DNA from: Luteibacter pinisoli
GTDB taxonomy: Bacteria; Pseudomonadota; Gammaproteobacteria; Xanthomonadales; Rhodanobacteraceae
DNA: 64,000 bases
Assembly: GCF_006385595.1 (NCBI RefSeq)
Contig: NZ_CP041046.1
Span: forward strand, 2,170,001 to 2,234,000
Reading direction: 5' to 3'
In this document: piece after piece, positions 34,177 to 43,700 of the stretch
How the letters are laid out: every line of letters starts with the position of its first letter
Numbering within the stretch: position 1 is the stretch's first letter
The notes under the pieces: model-generated
The model's input: only the letters and a program-made list of their open reading frames with translations
What the model was told of the DNA's origin: nothing
Database searches by the model: none
Translations under genes and position numbers: made by a program

Positions 34177-34190
34177 TGACAGCGCTGTCA
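34177..34190. promoter_or_regulatory. LacI-type operator upstream of the GH3 gene
   Basis: TGACAGCGCTGTCA is a perfect 14-bp palindrome, identical to the core of the site before the TonB receptor and sharing two more bases on the left flank. It lies between the GH3 start and the lacI-type gene. Confidence 0.85.
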
Positions 34191-34242
34191 ATTTGCTATG
34201 CAGCATGACCAGGGCGCCGTCACCGAACGGCGGGGGTCGTCG

Positions 34243-35256
34243 TTAGGGGGCGGCTGCGGTCGAGCCGCGGATCTGCAATGAGAAAGGAATCTGCACCAGC
34301 TTGCCGGTGCCATGGCCACGCAGCTCGCTCAGCAACTGCTCGGCGGCAATCTTTCCCATCTCGCGACTGGGCTGCTGGACCGTGGTGAGCGCCGGCCACA
34401 ACTGGCGCGACAGGGGGGTATCGTCGAAGCCACAGACCGACACGTCGTGCGGCACCTTCAGGCCGTACTCGCCCGCCGCCCACATCACGCCGGTGGCCAT
34501 GTCGTCGTTGGCGGCGAACACGGCGGTGGGTCGGTCGGGGAGTGAAAACAGATGCCTCGCGGCTTCAACGCCCGAGGCGAAGGTAAACGCCCCCTGCACC
34601 ACCAGCGCCGGGTCTTCATCCAGCCCCGCGGCGGCCATGGCTTCGCGGTAGCCGGCCAGTCGCCAGCGGCTGGCACCATGGTTCGCGATGCCGATCACGT
34701 GGGCGATCCGACGGTGCCCCAGGGCCAGGAGATGCTCCACGATGGCCCGCGCCGCCTGTTGCTCATCCATCCTGACGCCGAGCGTCTTCGCCTGCCGCAC
34801 TGGCGACACGCTGGCGTAGGGCACGTTGGCCTCGCGCAGGCGCTTCAACAGCGGCGCATAGTCGGTAATCGGCGGCGTCAGGACCACGCCATCAGGGTGG
34901 TGGTCGGAAATCAGCGCATCGAGGCGACGGATGAAGTCGCCATCGCGCATGCGCAGGGGCCGCACCATCATGCTGTAGCGATGCGCATCGCACGCCTCGA
35001 GCACGCCATCCTGGATCTCGGCCAGGTAGGTGGACGCCGGGTTGTCGTTGTTGTCGTACAGCATGGCGACAAGGAACGAGCGGTTGCCCGCCAGGCTGCG
35101 TGCCGACGGATGGGGGCGGTAGTCCATCTCCTCCATGGCCGCACGCACGCGCTCACGCGTGGTGTCGGTGACGTTGGCCTCGTCGTTGAGCACGCGCGAC
35201 ACCGTCTTGGGCGATACGCCGGCTTTGCGCGCGACATCTTCGAGGCGTACCCGCAT
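34243..35256 (-). CDS. LacI-family transcriptional repressor of the carbohydrate locus
   Basis: A 337-residue protein: MRVRLEDVARKAGVSPKTVSRVLNDEANV is the LacI helix-turn-helix, RPHPSARSLAG the hinge, followed by a sugar-binding periplasmic-protein-like domain (DGVVLTPPITDY, HVIGIANHGASRWRLAGY, AVFAANDDMATGVM, VCGFDDTPLSRQLWPALTT). The ATG at 35256 has GGAG 7 nt upstream; a GTG 15 bases earlier is less likely. Two identical palindromic cores in the locus are the likely binding sites, with a glucoside or glucose derivative as the inducer. Its own promoter lacks such a site. Confidence 0.9.
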   Translation of the reverse strand: MRVRLEDVARKAGVSPKTVSRVLNDEANVTDTTRERVRAAMEEMDYRPHPSARSLAGNRSFLVAMLYDNNDNPASTYLAEIQDGVLEACDAHRYSMMVRPLRMRDGDFIRRLDALISDHHPDGVVLTPPITDYAPLLKRLREANVPYASVSPVRQAKTLGVRMDEQQAARAIVEHLLALGHRRIAHVIGIANHGASRWRLAGYREAMAAAGLDEDPALVVQGAFTFASGVEAARHLFSLPDRPTAVFAANDDMATGVMWAAGEYGLKVPHDVSVCGFDDTPLSRQLWPALTTVQQPSREMGKIAAEQLLSELRGHGTGKLVQIPFSLQIRGSTAAAP

Positions 35257-35335
35257 GGATTCTCCACTCACTTCACACTGTCGAATGACTATGCCGCCAC
35301 ATCCCTGCCCTTTACAAGCGCAGGTTCCGCCGCCG

Positions 35336-35353
35336 ATGCTGCGGCCGCAGCAT
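35336..35353. promoter_or_regulatory. Perfect palindrome upstream of the MFS gene
   Basis: ATGCTGCGGCCGCAGCAT is a perfect 18-bp palindrome between the divergent lacI and MFS genes. It differs from the LacI-type core, so it may be a site for another regulator or simply a hairpin in the MFS leader. Confidence 0.4.
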
Positions 35354-35400
35354 GCGGGATGCGCCGGGCCATGACATAACTGCGGTTGGAGGAGGCACCC

Positions 35401-35445
35401 ATGACCCCGGACAACCCCTGTGCAGACCCGCTACGTGCGTGCTGA
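35401..35445 (+). other. Short reading frame with a strong ribosome site ahead of the MFS gene
   Basis: GGAGGAGG (35388-35395) is ideally placed for the ATG at 35401, but this frame encodes only MTPDNPCADPLRAC and stops at 35445. It overlaps the MFS frame, whose first start (GTG 35420) has no ribosome site. Removing one base, for example from the C4 run at 35415-35418, would join the two as MTPDNPVQTRYV. So this is either a leader peptide with translational coupling, or a single-base insertion or sequence error. Confidence 0.45.
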
Positions 35446-36958
35446 GCCTGTCCCCGACGGATGGGGTGACGTGCTACGGCCGACGAAGCGGGCCGCGCTG
35501 TCGTTCTGGCAGATATGGAACATGTGCTTTGGCTTCCTCGGCCTCCAGTTCGGCCTCGGCCTGCAGAACGCGAACGTCAGCCGGATCTTCCAGACGCTAG
35601 GTGCGAACGTAAACGACATCCCGGCCCTGTGGATCGCTGCGCCGCTGACCGGACTGATCGTCCAACCCATCGTCGGCCACTATTCGGACCGCACGTGGAA
35701 CCGGCTGGGCCGGCGCCGCCCTTACTTCCTCGCGGGCGCCGTCTTCGCGTCGCTGGCCTTGCTGTGGATGCCGAACGCATCGGCGCTGTGGATCGCCGCA
35801 GGCCTGCTGTGGATCCTCGATGCGTCGATCAACGTTTCCATGGAGCCGTTCCGCGCCCTCGTCGGCGACCAGTTGCCGACCCGGCAAGGGCCGGCCGGTT
35901 TTGCCATGCAGAGTTTCTTCATCGGCGCGGGGGCCGTCGTCGCCTCCATCGCGCCCTGGGTGCTTGCGCACTTCGGCGTCGCTAACGTGGCGGCGGATGG
36001 CGGCATCCCGGATACGGTGAAGTACGCGTTCTACGTGGGCGGCGCGGTGCTGCTGGGCGCCGTCCTCTGGACGATGCTCACTACACGCGAATACCCGCCT
36101 GCCCAGCTGCGATCCTTCGCCGATGCCGTCCCAGAGAGGCCGGCGGTGGATGTGTCGCGCGCCAGGCAACCCGGGTTGTTCCTGTTGCTGGCCGGTGCCG
36201 TCGTGCTCTTCGCCATCAGGCACTTCGCGCTGGAGAAAGAGGTGTACCTGCTCGCCGGTGGCCTGATCGTGTTCGGCCTGCTGCTTACCTGGCTGAGCCG
36301 TACCGGCAGCCGCGGGATGCTGCGCGAGATCGTCGGTGATCTCTACGGCATGCCGGAGTCCATGCGACGACTGGCCGGGGTGCAGCTGTTCTCCTGGTTC
36401 GCACTGTTCGCGATGTGGATCTACGCGACGTCCGGCGTGACGCAGACCATGTACGGCACGGGCGACACGAGCTCGGCGGCGTACAACGAAGGCGCCAACT
36501 GGGTCGGTGTCCTGTTTGGCGCCTACAACGGTTTCGGCGCGCTGGCCGCGGTGGTCATCCCGTTGATGGTCCGCCGCTGGGGCCTGCGCACCAGCCACGT
36601 GGTGAACCTGTGCCTTGGTGGCGCAGGCCTCCTGTCGTTCCTCTACATCCGCGATCCGCGCTGGCTGCTCGCGTCGATGGTCGGTGTGGGCTTCGCGTGG
36701 GCCTCGATCCTGTCGCTGCCCTACGCACTGCTGTCGGACCACCTGCCCACGGCGAAGATGGGCGTGTACATGGGCATCTTCAACTTCTTCATCGTGATAC
36801 CGCAGGTGCTCGCCGCGAGCATCCTCGGGATGCTGCTGCGCCTGTGCTTCCATAACCAGCCCATCTGGGCGCTGGGCATCGGCGGGGCCAGCCTGCTTAT
36901 GGCGGCGGTTTGCACGCTGTATGTGCCGAAGCCGGCATCACGGCACCCGGCGCATTAG
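35420..36958 (+). CDS. MFS sugar transporter, SLC45/GPH-like
   Basis: An inner-membrane transporter of about 512 residues with 12 predicted spans. Loop 2-3 reads GHYSDRTWNRLGRRRPYFLAG, the RxGRRRP signature of glycoside-cation symporters and plant sucrose-carrier relatives. Several family members import maltose, sucrose or glucosides. It is divergent from the lacI-type gene and completes a TonB receptor, GH3, MFS uptake route. The start is uncertain: GTG 35420 lacks a ribosome site, while the good site and ATG at 35401 are in another frame. Its stop overlaps that of the convergent hydrolase gene by 4 bp. Confidence 0.85.
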   Translation: MQTRYVRAEPVPDGWGDVLRPTKRAALSFWQIWNMCFGFLGLQFGLGLQNANVSRIFQTLGANVNDIPALWIAAPLTGLIVQPIVGHYSDRTWNRLGRRRPYFLAGAVFASLALLWMPNASALWIAAGLLWILDASINVSMEPFRALVGDQLPTRQGPAGFAMQSFFIGAGAVVASIAPWVLAHFGVANVAADGGIPDTVKYAFYVGGAVLLGAVLWTMLTTREYPPAQLRSFADAVPERPAVDVSRARQPGLFLLLAGAVVLFAIRHFALEKEVYLLAGGLIVFGLLLTWLSRTGSRGMLREIVGDLYGMPESMRRLAGVQLFSWFALFAMWIYATSGVTQTMYGTGDTSSAAYNEGANWVGVLFGAYNGFGALAAVVIPLMVRRWGLRTSHVVNLCLGGAGLLSFLYIRDPRWLLASMVGVGFAWASILSLPYALLSDHLPTAKMGVYMGIFNFFIVIPQVLAASILGMLLRLCFHNQPIWALGIGGASLLMAAVCTLYVPKPASRHPAH

Positions 36959-37815
36959 TGCGACAGGAAGTCCGTCGAATACTGCATCACCGACGGCGAA
37001 GCCATGAGGGTGTAATGCGTCGTGCCGGGGATGATGGCCAGCTGGTTGGGCGAGCGCAGCGACCCGTCCAGGCCGGCGTCTCTCTGTCCACCGCCAAGTA
37101 GCTTGTAGAACTCGGCGATGTGCTCGGGCCTGATGCAGTCGGCATCGGCGAAGATCAGCAGCGTGCGGGCTTTGATGCCGCGGATGCCTGCCGACCAGTC
37201 GAAATCCTTCTTATTGAGCTCGCCGGTCTTGCGCATCACCGTCGGCCAGTCGGTCCCGGGATACATGGCACCCATGGGGGATTTGGCGATCTCGCCGCCG
37301 ATCGCATCCGCCATGGCCGGCATCTTCTCGAAGGCTTCCTGCATTTCCGGGTACTCGCCCTTCCGCGCATAGGCGACAGACACGACGATCAGCTTGTCGA
37401 GCATGTCCGGATGCCGGATCGCGAACTGCACCGCGATCCCGCCGCCGAACGAATAGCCCATGACGCTCGCCTTGCTGATGCCCAGATGCTTGAGCACGGC
37501 CGCTACATCGTCGGCATCCTGCTCCACCGACCAGGGCGCCGTCGTATCCTTGCTAAGCCCATGCCCGCGCGCATGGATGGCGATCACCTTGAAATGCTTC
37601 GCCATCTCGGTAAGCGGCGCGCCGAACATCTCTGCCGGGCTCACCCCGCCGTGCAGCATAACCAGCGGGGCGCCCTGGCCACGGACGTCGTAGTAGACCT
37701 CAGTCCCACTGACCTTCGCGTAGCCGCGCTGGCCCGGTTGGGCCAGCACCGATGCCGGCGCCACCAGCACAATGACGACCACGCAGGCCCGCACGATCCA
37801 CTTGGCCATGGCCAT
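36955..37815 (-). CDS. Exported alpha/beta hydrolase
   Basis: A 286-residue protein with a signal peptide (cut near VLAQ-PGQ at about 26). It is a classical alpha/beta hydrolase: oxyanion-hole MLHGG, RGHG loop, nucleophile elbow GYSFGG, acid in LLIFADADCIRPEH and His in PGTTHYTL. It resembles periplasmic lactonases, esterases or haloperoxidase-like hydrolases. Its ATG overlaps the stop of the upstream methyltransferase gene by one base (TGATG), so it is translationally coupled. A GTG one codon earlier is possible. Confidence 0.8.
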   Translation of the reverse strand: MAMAKWIVRACVVVIVLVAPASVLAQPGQRGYAKVSGTEVYYDVRGQGAPLVMLHGGVSPAEMFGAPLTEMAKHFKVIAIHARGHGLSKDTTAPWSVEQDADDVAAVLKHLGISKASVMGYSFGGGIAVQFAIRHPDMLDKLIVVSVAYARKGEYPEMQEAFEKMPAMADAIGGEIAKSPMGAMYPGTDWPTVMRKTGELNKKDFDWSAGIRGIKARTLLIFADADCIRPEHIAEFYKLLGGGQRDAGLDGSLRSPNQLAIIPGTTHYTLMASPSVMQYSTDFLSH

Positions 37816-38597
37816 CACTTCGCGTTGGCAGGCTTCTTGAAGCGCAGCATGAAGCGATCGGTCTTGCCCTTCACGGCCGGGTCGAAGATCTTCAGCGAAT
37901 GATCGTCGGACGTGTTTGCCAGCACCGACGATTCCTTATCGAGGACGAATCCGGCCTTTTCCACTTCCGCTTTTACCGTATCCGGATCAATCCGGTGCAG
38001 GTCTTCGGTGTGATTCAGGCCCTGCCCTTTCGCCGCAGCATGATCGACGATGACGTAATAGCCACCGGGCTTGAGCAACTTGAAGACGGCCTGGTTGAAG
38101 CCATCGACGCTCGCGCCCTTCATGAAGCTATCGTGGAAGTCGTGGTAGTTCTCGAACGTCCAGATGACGTCGAACGTGTTGAACATGTGCTCCGGCGGCG
38201 GCTGTGCCAGAGGATCCGAAATGCCTTCCACGTTGCCGTATCCCGGCTCGGTGCCAATGGCCTTGGCGATTTTCACCGGGTCGCTCTTGAACTCCGCGAT
38301 CTCGGCGGGGACATAGGCATAAACCTTGCCCTTGGCTCCGACGATCGGCGAGAACAGCCGGCTCCAGTAGCCGCCACCGGGCCACACGTCCATCACGGTG
38401 TCACCAGCCTTGACGCCCGAGAAGGCCACGAGCTCCGCGGGATGGCGGATGGCGTCCTGTTCGGTGTCTTTTGCAGGACGGTGGGTATTGGCCACGGCCG
38501 CGGCGATAGCGGCGCTGGAGGCCGGAGGGCTCGCTGCGGGGGCGGCGGCGGAAAGAACGGCAGCGGCAAGCGCCGCGGCCAGGAGGGTGGATTTCAT
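37815..38597 (-). CDS. Exported SAM-methyltransferase-fold protein
   Basis: A 260-residue protein with a clear signal peptide (MKSTLLAAALAAAVLSAAAPAAS) followed by a class I methyltransferase fold. Motif I-like VMDVWPGGGYWSRLF follows GDT, a DVIWTFENYHDF segment is in the place of motif IV, and KLLKPGGYYVIVDH is the post-II strand. Such COG4798-type proteins are known in proteobacteria with signal peptides, although SAM is not expected outside the cytoplasm. It may not act as a methyltransferase. It is coupled to the exported hydrolase gene. Confidence 0.75.
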   Translation of the reverse strand: MKSTLLAAALAAAVLSAAAPAASPPASSAAIAAAVANTHRPAKDTEQDAIRHPAELVAFSGVKAGDTVMDVWPGGGYWSRLFSPIVGAKGKVYAYVPAEIAEFKSDPVKIAKAIGTEPGYGNVEGISDPLAQPPPEHMFNTFDVIWTFENYHDFHDSFMKGASVDGFNQAVFKLLKPGGYYVIVDHAAAKGQGLNHTEDLHRIDPDTVKAEVEKAGFVLDKESSVLANTSDDHSLKIFDPAVKGKTDRFMLRFKKPANAK

Positions 38598-38680
38598 GCC
38601 TCGCCTTCCTTAGGGCCCGTGGCCCTGCGACATCCGGAAGGCAGAGCCTAATCCCGCGATGGCCCTTCGCGCCATAGGCC

Positions 38681-38714
38681 GCCTGGGGTGCCGCGGTAAC
38701 GCCGCACCCCAGGC
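38681..38714 (-). terminator. Hairpin after the small secreted protein gene
   Basis: GCCTGGGGTGC (38681-38691) and GCACCCCAGGC (38704-38714) are perfect 11-bp arms with a 12-nt loop, 19 bp past the stop of the minus-strand gene. No T tract follows. Confidence 0.5.
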
Positions 38715-38732
38715 GAGCGCCAGGCGCGGGAT

Positions 38733-39239
38733 TTACTCCAGGTCGCCCAGCTTGGCGTTCTTCCCGGGCTCTTTCAGCCAGGTGGCGACGTCCTCGCCAA
38801 TTTCCTTGGTGATGCGCACGAGCACCGAGCAGCTGCTCTTGAACTGGCCCAGCGCGCCGCCCATGGAGATCCGGCGATCCTTGAAGTTGCCGATGACCTG
38901 GCCACCTTCGTAAAGCTTGCCTTTCACAGCCATCGACTTGTGGTGACCCATGAAGGCGTTTCCGTCGGCGACGGCTTCATAGATTTCCAGTTCGAGGACA
39001 CGCCCGGCGCCGGCCGTATTGGCGTCGGCCGACACGTCGACCGTGACGCCATTCTCTTTTGCGGAGGCCATGATGGCGTCGGGAAGCTCGTCTTCGAGCT
39101 TGCATTCGTCGAGCACCGATTTCGCGATATCGGCATCGTCGTTGAACGTCACCGGCTTCTTCAGCGTGACGCCATCACCGGCGAACGCCGCCTGGGCCAC
39201 GGCCAGCATCGCCATCGCGGCGATGATTTGCTTCGTCAT
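38733..39239 (-). CDS. Small secreted protein of unknown function
   Basis: A 168-residue protein with a signal peptide (MTKQIIAAMAMLAVAQAAFA, cut at about 20). The mature part has two Cys (DECKLED, SSCSVL), probably one disulphide, and a pattern of beta strands (VLELEIYEAVADG, MAVKGKLYEGGQVIGNFKDRRIS). It looks like a periplasmic protein family common in Xanthomonadales, but I cannot name it. It is a single gene with a hairpin on its 3' side. Confidence 0.65.
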   Translation of the reverse strand: MTKQIIAAMAMLAVAQAAFAGDGVTLKKPVTFNDDADIAKSVLDECKLEDELPDAIMASAKENGVTVDVSADANTAGAGRVLELEIYEAVADGNAFMGHHKSMAVKGKLYEGGQVIGNFKDRRISMGGALGQFKSSCSVLVRITKEIGEDVATWLKEPGKNAKLGDLE

Positions 39240-39328
39240 TTCGATTTCCCTGTCTGGTCAGACTGCCCCATCCCCTGTGAATGGGTCGGGCATTCTAGTA
39301 CGCCGGCGTCCGTGCGGTCGATGCGGGC

Positions 39329-40567
39329 TTACCGCCGTCGATGGCGCCTGAGCCGATACAGGTCGGCATCCGCTTCGGCCAGCGTGGCCTCCATCGTGCG
39401 TCCAACCCGGTGTTCCGCCACGCCGGCCGTAAAGGCGCACGGTGCGTTGTGCGCAGCGGCGAGCCGTTCAACGCATGCCAGGGCGTCCTCGGCGGTCGCC
39501 TGGGGTTGCATGATCAGGAACTCATCGCCACCCAGTCGCAGGAGCTGATCCTGATCCCGGATGTGCTCGCGGAAGAAGGCGGCCATGCGCACCAGCACAT
39601 CATCGCCCTGCGCGTGGCCGTGGGTGTCGTTGATGACCTTGAAGCCATCCAGGTCGATCGCCACGCACGCCCAGCGTTCCCCGAAGCCGCCCAATGCCAT
39701 CGTCTCGGCCAGGTAACGACGGTTGTAGCAACCGGTGAGCGCGTCGCGGACGGCGCTCTCGCGCAGGCGCTGTTCCTGCAGCACCTGGTCGGTGATGTCC
39801 TGGGCGTGGCCCAGGATCACGGTCTCGCCGTCCGATACGTCGACGACGTTCCGGTACTGCCATACGCGCACCGAGCCATCCGCGGCGAGGAAGCGCAGGC
39901 GTCCTTCGTCGCTGCCACGGGAGAGGATCCGGGCCAGATAGGCCGGCACCTGCTGCGCATCGGCAACCGGCATCAGGTCGGCCAGCGGGCGGTCGACCAG
40001 TTCGGTCATGGCAAAGCCCAGGGATTGGCATGCCGCGGGATTCACGCTGAGCAGGACGCCATGGACGTCATGCGTGCAGATGAGGCCAAGGCTGTAAGTG
40101 AACAGGCTGCGGAAACGCCGCTCGCTGGCGATCAGGGCATCGATGTCGCGCCGCCGCTCGGTGATGTCCTGCAGTGTACCGATCAGTCTCGACGCCTTGC
40201 CACGCTGCTGCTCGACGGTCCCTTGCGCCCGGACCCAGATGGCCCGGCCGGCCGCGGTCTGGAGCGGCAGTTCCAGGTCCCAGCCCTCGCCGTGCTCGAT
40301 GCCACGCAGGATGGCGGCTTCGAGCACCGCGCGCACTTCGGGGCTGTAGTAGCTGATCGCTTCTTCCAGCGTCGGCACGTGGTCGATCGGCTGGTCGTGG
40401 ATGCGGCAGGTCTGCGCCGTCCACGTTAGTACGCCATCGGCCAGGTTGAGCTGCCAGCCGCCGACGCCGGCGACCTGCCCGATCCGGTCGATGACATCCT
40501 GCAGCGCCTGCACGGTCCCGGCATCCGCGTGGGCGGCCGGGAGAGACAGGTCAACGGGTTCGGCCAC
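39329..40567 (-). CDS. PAS-PAS-GGDEF diguanylate cyclase
   Basis: A 412-residue cytosolic protein with no membrane span. It has two PAS domains (about 20-138, ending in the PAC-like IGTLQDITERR; and 146-262, ending in ILGHAQDITDQ). The GGDEF domain starts at DALTGCYNRRYL, with the intact active site GGDEF at 346-350 and the inhibitory I-site RDQD at 337-340, five residues before it. It should make cyclic di-GMP from two GTP with product inhibition, in response to a PAS-sensed cue. It probably influences adhesion, motility or exopolysaccharide. Confidence 0.9.
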   Translation of the reverse strand: MAEPVDLSLPAAHADAGTVQALQDVIDRIGQVAGVGGWQLNLADGVLTWTAQTCRIHDQPIDHVPTLEEAISYYSPEVRAVLEAAILRGIEHGEGWDLELPLQTAAGRAIWVRAQGTVEQQRGKASRLIGTLQDITERRRDIDALIASERRFRSLFTYSLGLICTHDVHGVLLSVNPAACQSLGFAMTELVDRPLADLMPVADAQQVPAYLARILSRGSDEGRLRFLAADGSVRVWQYRNVVDVSDGETVILGHAQDITDQVLQEQRLRESAVRDALTGCYNRRYLAETMALGGFGERWACVAIDLDGFKVINDTHGHAQGDDVLVRMAAFFREHIRDQDQLLRLGGDEFLIMQPQATAEDALACVERLAAAHNAPCAFTAGVAEHRVGRTMEATLAEADADLYRLRRHRRR

Positions 40568-40638
40568 GAGACACCCTCAGCATGGTTAGCGGCCGGGGGA
40601 TTATTCACCGGCCGCGCGCCATGGGAAAGATGCTGGGC

Positions 40639-40668
40639 AAAAAAAGCGCCACCGTCGGAAGGGTGGCG
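40639..40668 (-). terminator. Rho-independent terminator of the Oar-like receptor gene
   Basis: CGCCACC (40647-40653) and GGTGGCG (40662-40668) form a 7-bp stem with an 8-nt loop. On the minus strand it is followed by C and seven T residues (40645-40639). It lies 69 bp past the receptor stop. Confidence 0.85.
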
Positions 40669-40736
40669 AGGGGAGACTGCACAAGGCGGACCGTCCCTGG
40701 TCCTTTTTTTGTTGTGATCTGGAGTCAGCTACCTGA

Positions 40737-43700
40737 TCAGAAGTCGTACGTCGCCGTCAGGCGAGCGAAGCGCGGCGTCTGGTAGTAGATGCCGGCACCG
40801 TAGGTGTTGGAAACGGTGAACCGGTCATCTTCGTACGTGTAGTCTTCAAGCAGGGGCTTGCGCTCGTTCGACACGTTGAACACCTGCAGGCCGAAGGCCA
40901 GCTTGTGGTCGAAGTACGACGGGCGGTATTCCACGGCCAGGTCGAGCTGCTTCACCCACGGCAGACGCTGGTCGCCCGGGGCATACAGCTGGCCGCCGCA
41001 CGAGTGGTACGACGAGTTGTAGCCGATCGGATCGATATCATCCGGCCCGAAGTAACCCAGGCAGGATTTCGGCGCACCCGAGGTCAGGCGCAGGTTGCCG
41101 GAGACGAGCCATTCCGGGGTCACCTGGTACGAGCCGTAGGCTTTCAGCTGGTGCTTGCGATCGTTCGCCAGCAGGCCGTTGCTGTGGATCATCAGCTCGG
41201 CGGCATCCCAGTCCTGCGTCTTGGAGATGTCGTTCTGGCCGATATCCGACTTCACCTGGCCTTCCGTGTTGCCGTAGCTCTTGGCAAAGGTGTAGTCGAT
41301 GCGGGCGAACCACTTGCCGTCAAACGGATGCTGGAGGTAGAGGTCCAGCGCGTAGTACTTGCGCTTCGCCCCCTGGGTGAAGCCCCAGTCGTCCTTGGAC
41401 ATCTTCACGTCGGTACGGCCGCTGCCGTCCACGTTAGCCAGGCTGAAGTTATTCGACTTACCCGGGTTGAAGATGACGCAGCCAGGAATCGTCACGCTAT
41501 CCGGATCGATACCCTGCGCCGTGAGCTTGTCGGCGATCTTGCCGGTATCGCAGACGTCGTCGATCGCGGCCTGCAGGCGGCGCATGGTGAACTTCGCACC
41601 GGTCACCCACTCCGTCCCAAGCGTCTTGTCGAAGCCAAGGATGGCCTCATCCTGGTACTGGGACTTCAGGTTGGTGGCCGTAATGGCCTTCGGGTCATTG
41701 GCCTGGCCGTACTCGCCGTTGGACGACACCGGGCCTGGGCCGAGCGGAGTCAGGCCGGTCGGCGTGCCGTTTGCCGTGATGCCGGTATAGGTGAAGTATT
41801 CATCGGTGAACGTGGACGACGACGCGCCACGGATGGCCACGCTGTTCGGCAGCGCCAGGTAGTAACGACCGAGGTTGCCGTAGATCTTCAGCGACGAATC
41901 ACCGAAGACGTCCCACGACGCGCCCAGGCGCGGCGCCCACTGGTTACCGCTATCGACGTAGCTCTTGCCGAAGTTGTTGTAGTTGGTGAACTTGTCGTTG
42001 CGGATACCGGCCGTGAGCAGCACCTTGTCGACGATCTGCCACTTGTCTTCCAGGTAGTACGCTTTCTGGTCCACCGACATGCTGGTGGTGGTGGAGAAGA
42101 TGCGCTTGGCGACGTAATAGCCGTCCCCGCCCGCCGGGCCGACGCCGAGCGCCGGCACCAGGTCCACGGTCGGGTCACCCGCCTTGCGGTACCGGAAGTA
42201 GTAACCCGGGCCGGTGGTGGCCTGGCCTTCGTTGTGGCCGCTGAACTTCATGTTGTCGATACCACCGGTGAGGCGGTGGTCGCCCAGCTGCCACTCAAGG
42301 TCGGCACGCAGGCCGTGGGTCTTGCTGTTGGCGTCCGGGGCGTTCTTGGTCGTCGTCGTGTTGCCGTTGGTGATCAGGTTGCCGCCGGTGACGGCCGGAT
42401 CCTGCAGGTCGGGACGGTCGATGTACGGGTCGACGCCGTTATCACCGGGGTTACGGACGATGTCGTCGGTGTGGCTCTTGCCATACGTGGCCGAGAACGT
42501 CAGGTCATCCGTGATGTAGCTGGTGTACTTCAGGATGCCGTACTTGGATGCCACCTTGGTGGTGTTCGGGTAGCTTCCGAGGAAATCCCCAGAGGTACGG
42601 GTGTCGTAGTTGTAATCGTAGTAACGGCCGCTCTGCTCGACCACCGAACGGATCCCGGTCAATTCAACGATGTTGCTGTCGTTGATGTTCCAGTCGAGTT
42701 TGGCGTAGTACTTGGGAAGGTTGTACTCGTAATGGTTGTTCGCGTTCGGGTTGGTAATCGCCGTGGTGGTCGACGTACCGTCGGTCTTTTCGGTTTCCGC
42801 CGCCACGAACATGTACAGCTTGTCCTTGATCAGCGGGCCTCCGACATAGCCGCTGATGACGCGCGTCCACTGCGTGTTGTCCTGGCGGTTACGGTAGATC
42901 GTCCCGGCCAGTTCGGGCGACGTGTACTCGTAACCTGCCGGCAGGTTGCCATCCGGGAAGTACTGGCTGCCCAACGTGGAGCGTGCGAACTTCGGCTCCC
43001 ACAGCACCTGTGCCCCGAAGTGCCAGTCGTTGGTGCCACGCTTGCCCACCTGCGAAATCACGCCGCCGTCCGAGCGCCCGTACATCGCGCTGTAACCGCC
43101 GGTGTAGATTTCCTGCTGGTCGATGGCACCGTACGGCAGGCTCACGCCACCGAGGTTGCGCAGCGGGTCAGAGGTGTTGAAACCGTTGATGTAGTAAGCG
43201 TTTTCCGAAACGCCTGCGCCGCCGAACGAGACCACGCGGCCGAAGTCACCCGAGCCAGTGACGGCGCCAGGCGCGAGCAGTGCGATGGATTCGGCGTTGC
43301 GACCCAGCGGCAGGCGGGCCAGCTGTTCGGACGTGACAACGGTGCGCGAATCCACCGCGGAGACGTCAATCGGTGGCAGCGAGTTGGCGGTGACCGTCAC
43401 CGACTCCAGCGACTGGGCGCTGGCTGCCTGCGCGGCACCGGTGAACGACACTTCGGAACCCGCGCCGACGGTCAGGCCGACGTTCTTGCGTGAATCGACC
43501 ACGCTGCCATTCTGCACGACGTTAACGGTGTAGCTGCCCAGCGGGAGGTTACCGATGCGGTAACGACCGTCCTGGCCGACAGCCACTTCGCGATTCACGC
43601 CCGTGGAGCCGGATACCTGGATGGTTGACCCTGGTGCTGCCTCGCCGAAGATCGAGCCGGTGGTGGACTGCGCCATCACCGTCCCGGCGCCGCCGAGCGA

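Noticed and set aside
35597..36853. 418-codon minus-strand frame opposite the MFS gene
   Set aside because: His/Gln/Arg-rich translation without hydrophobic or enzymatic features, antisense to 12 clear membrane spans.
40905..43493. 862-codon open frame on the plus strand
   Set aside because: It is antisense to the Oar-like TonB receptor, whose signal peptide, plug and barrel are unmistakable. No recognisable protein motif is in the antisense frame.
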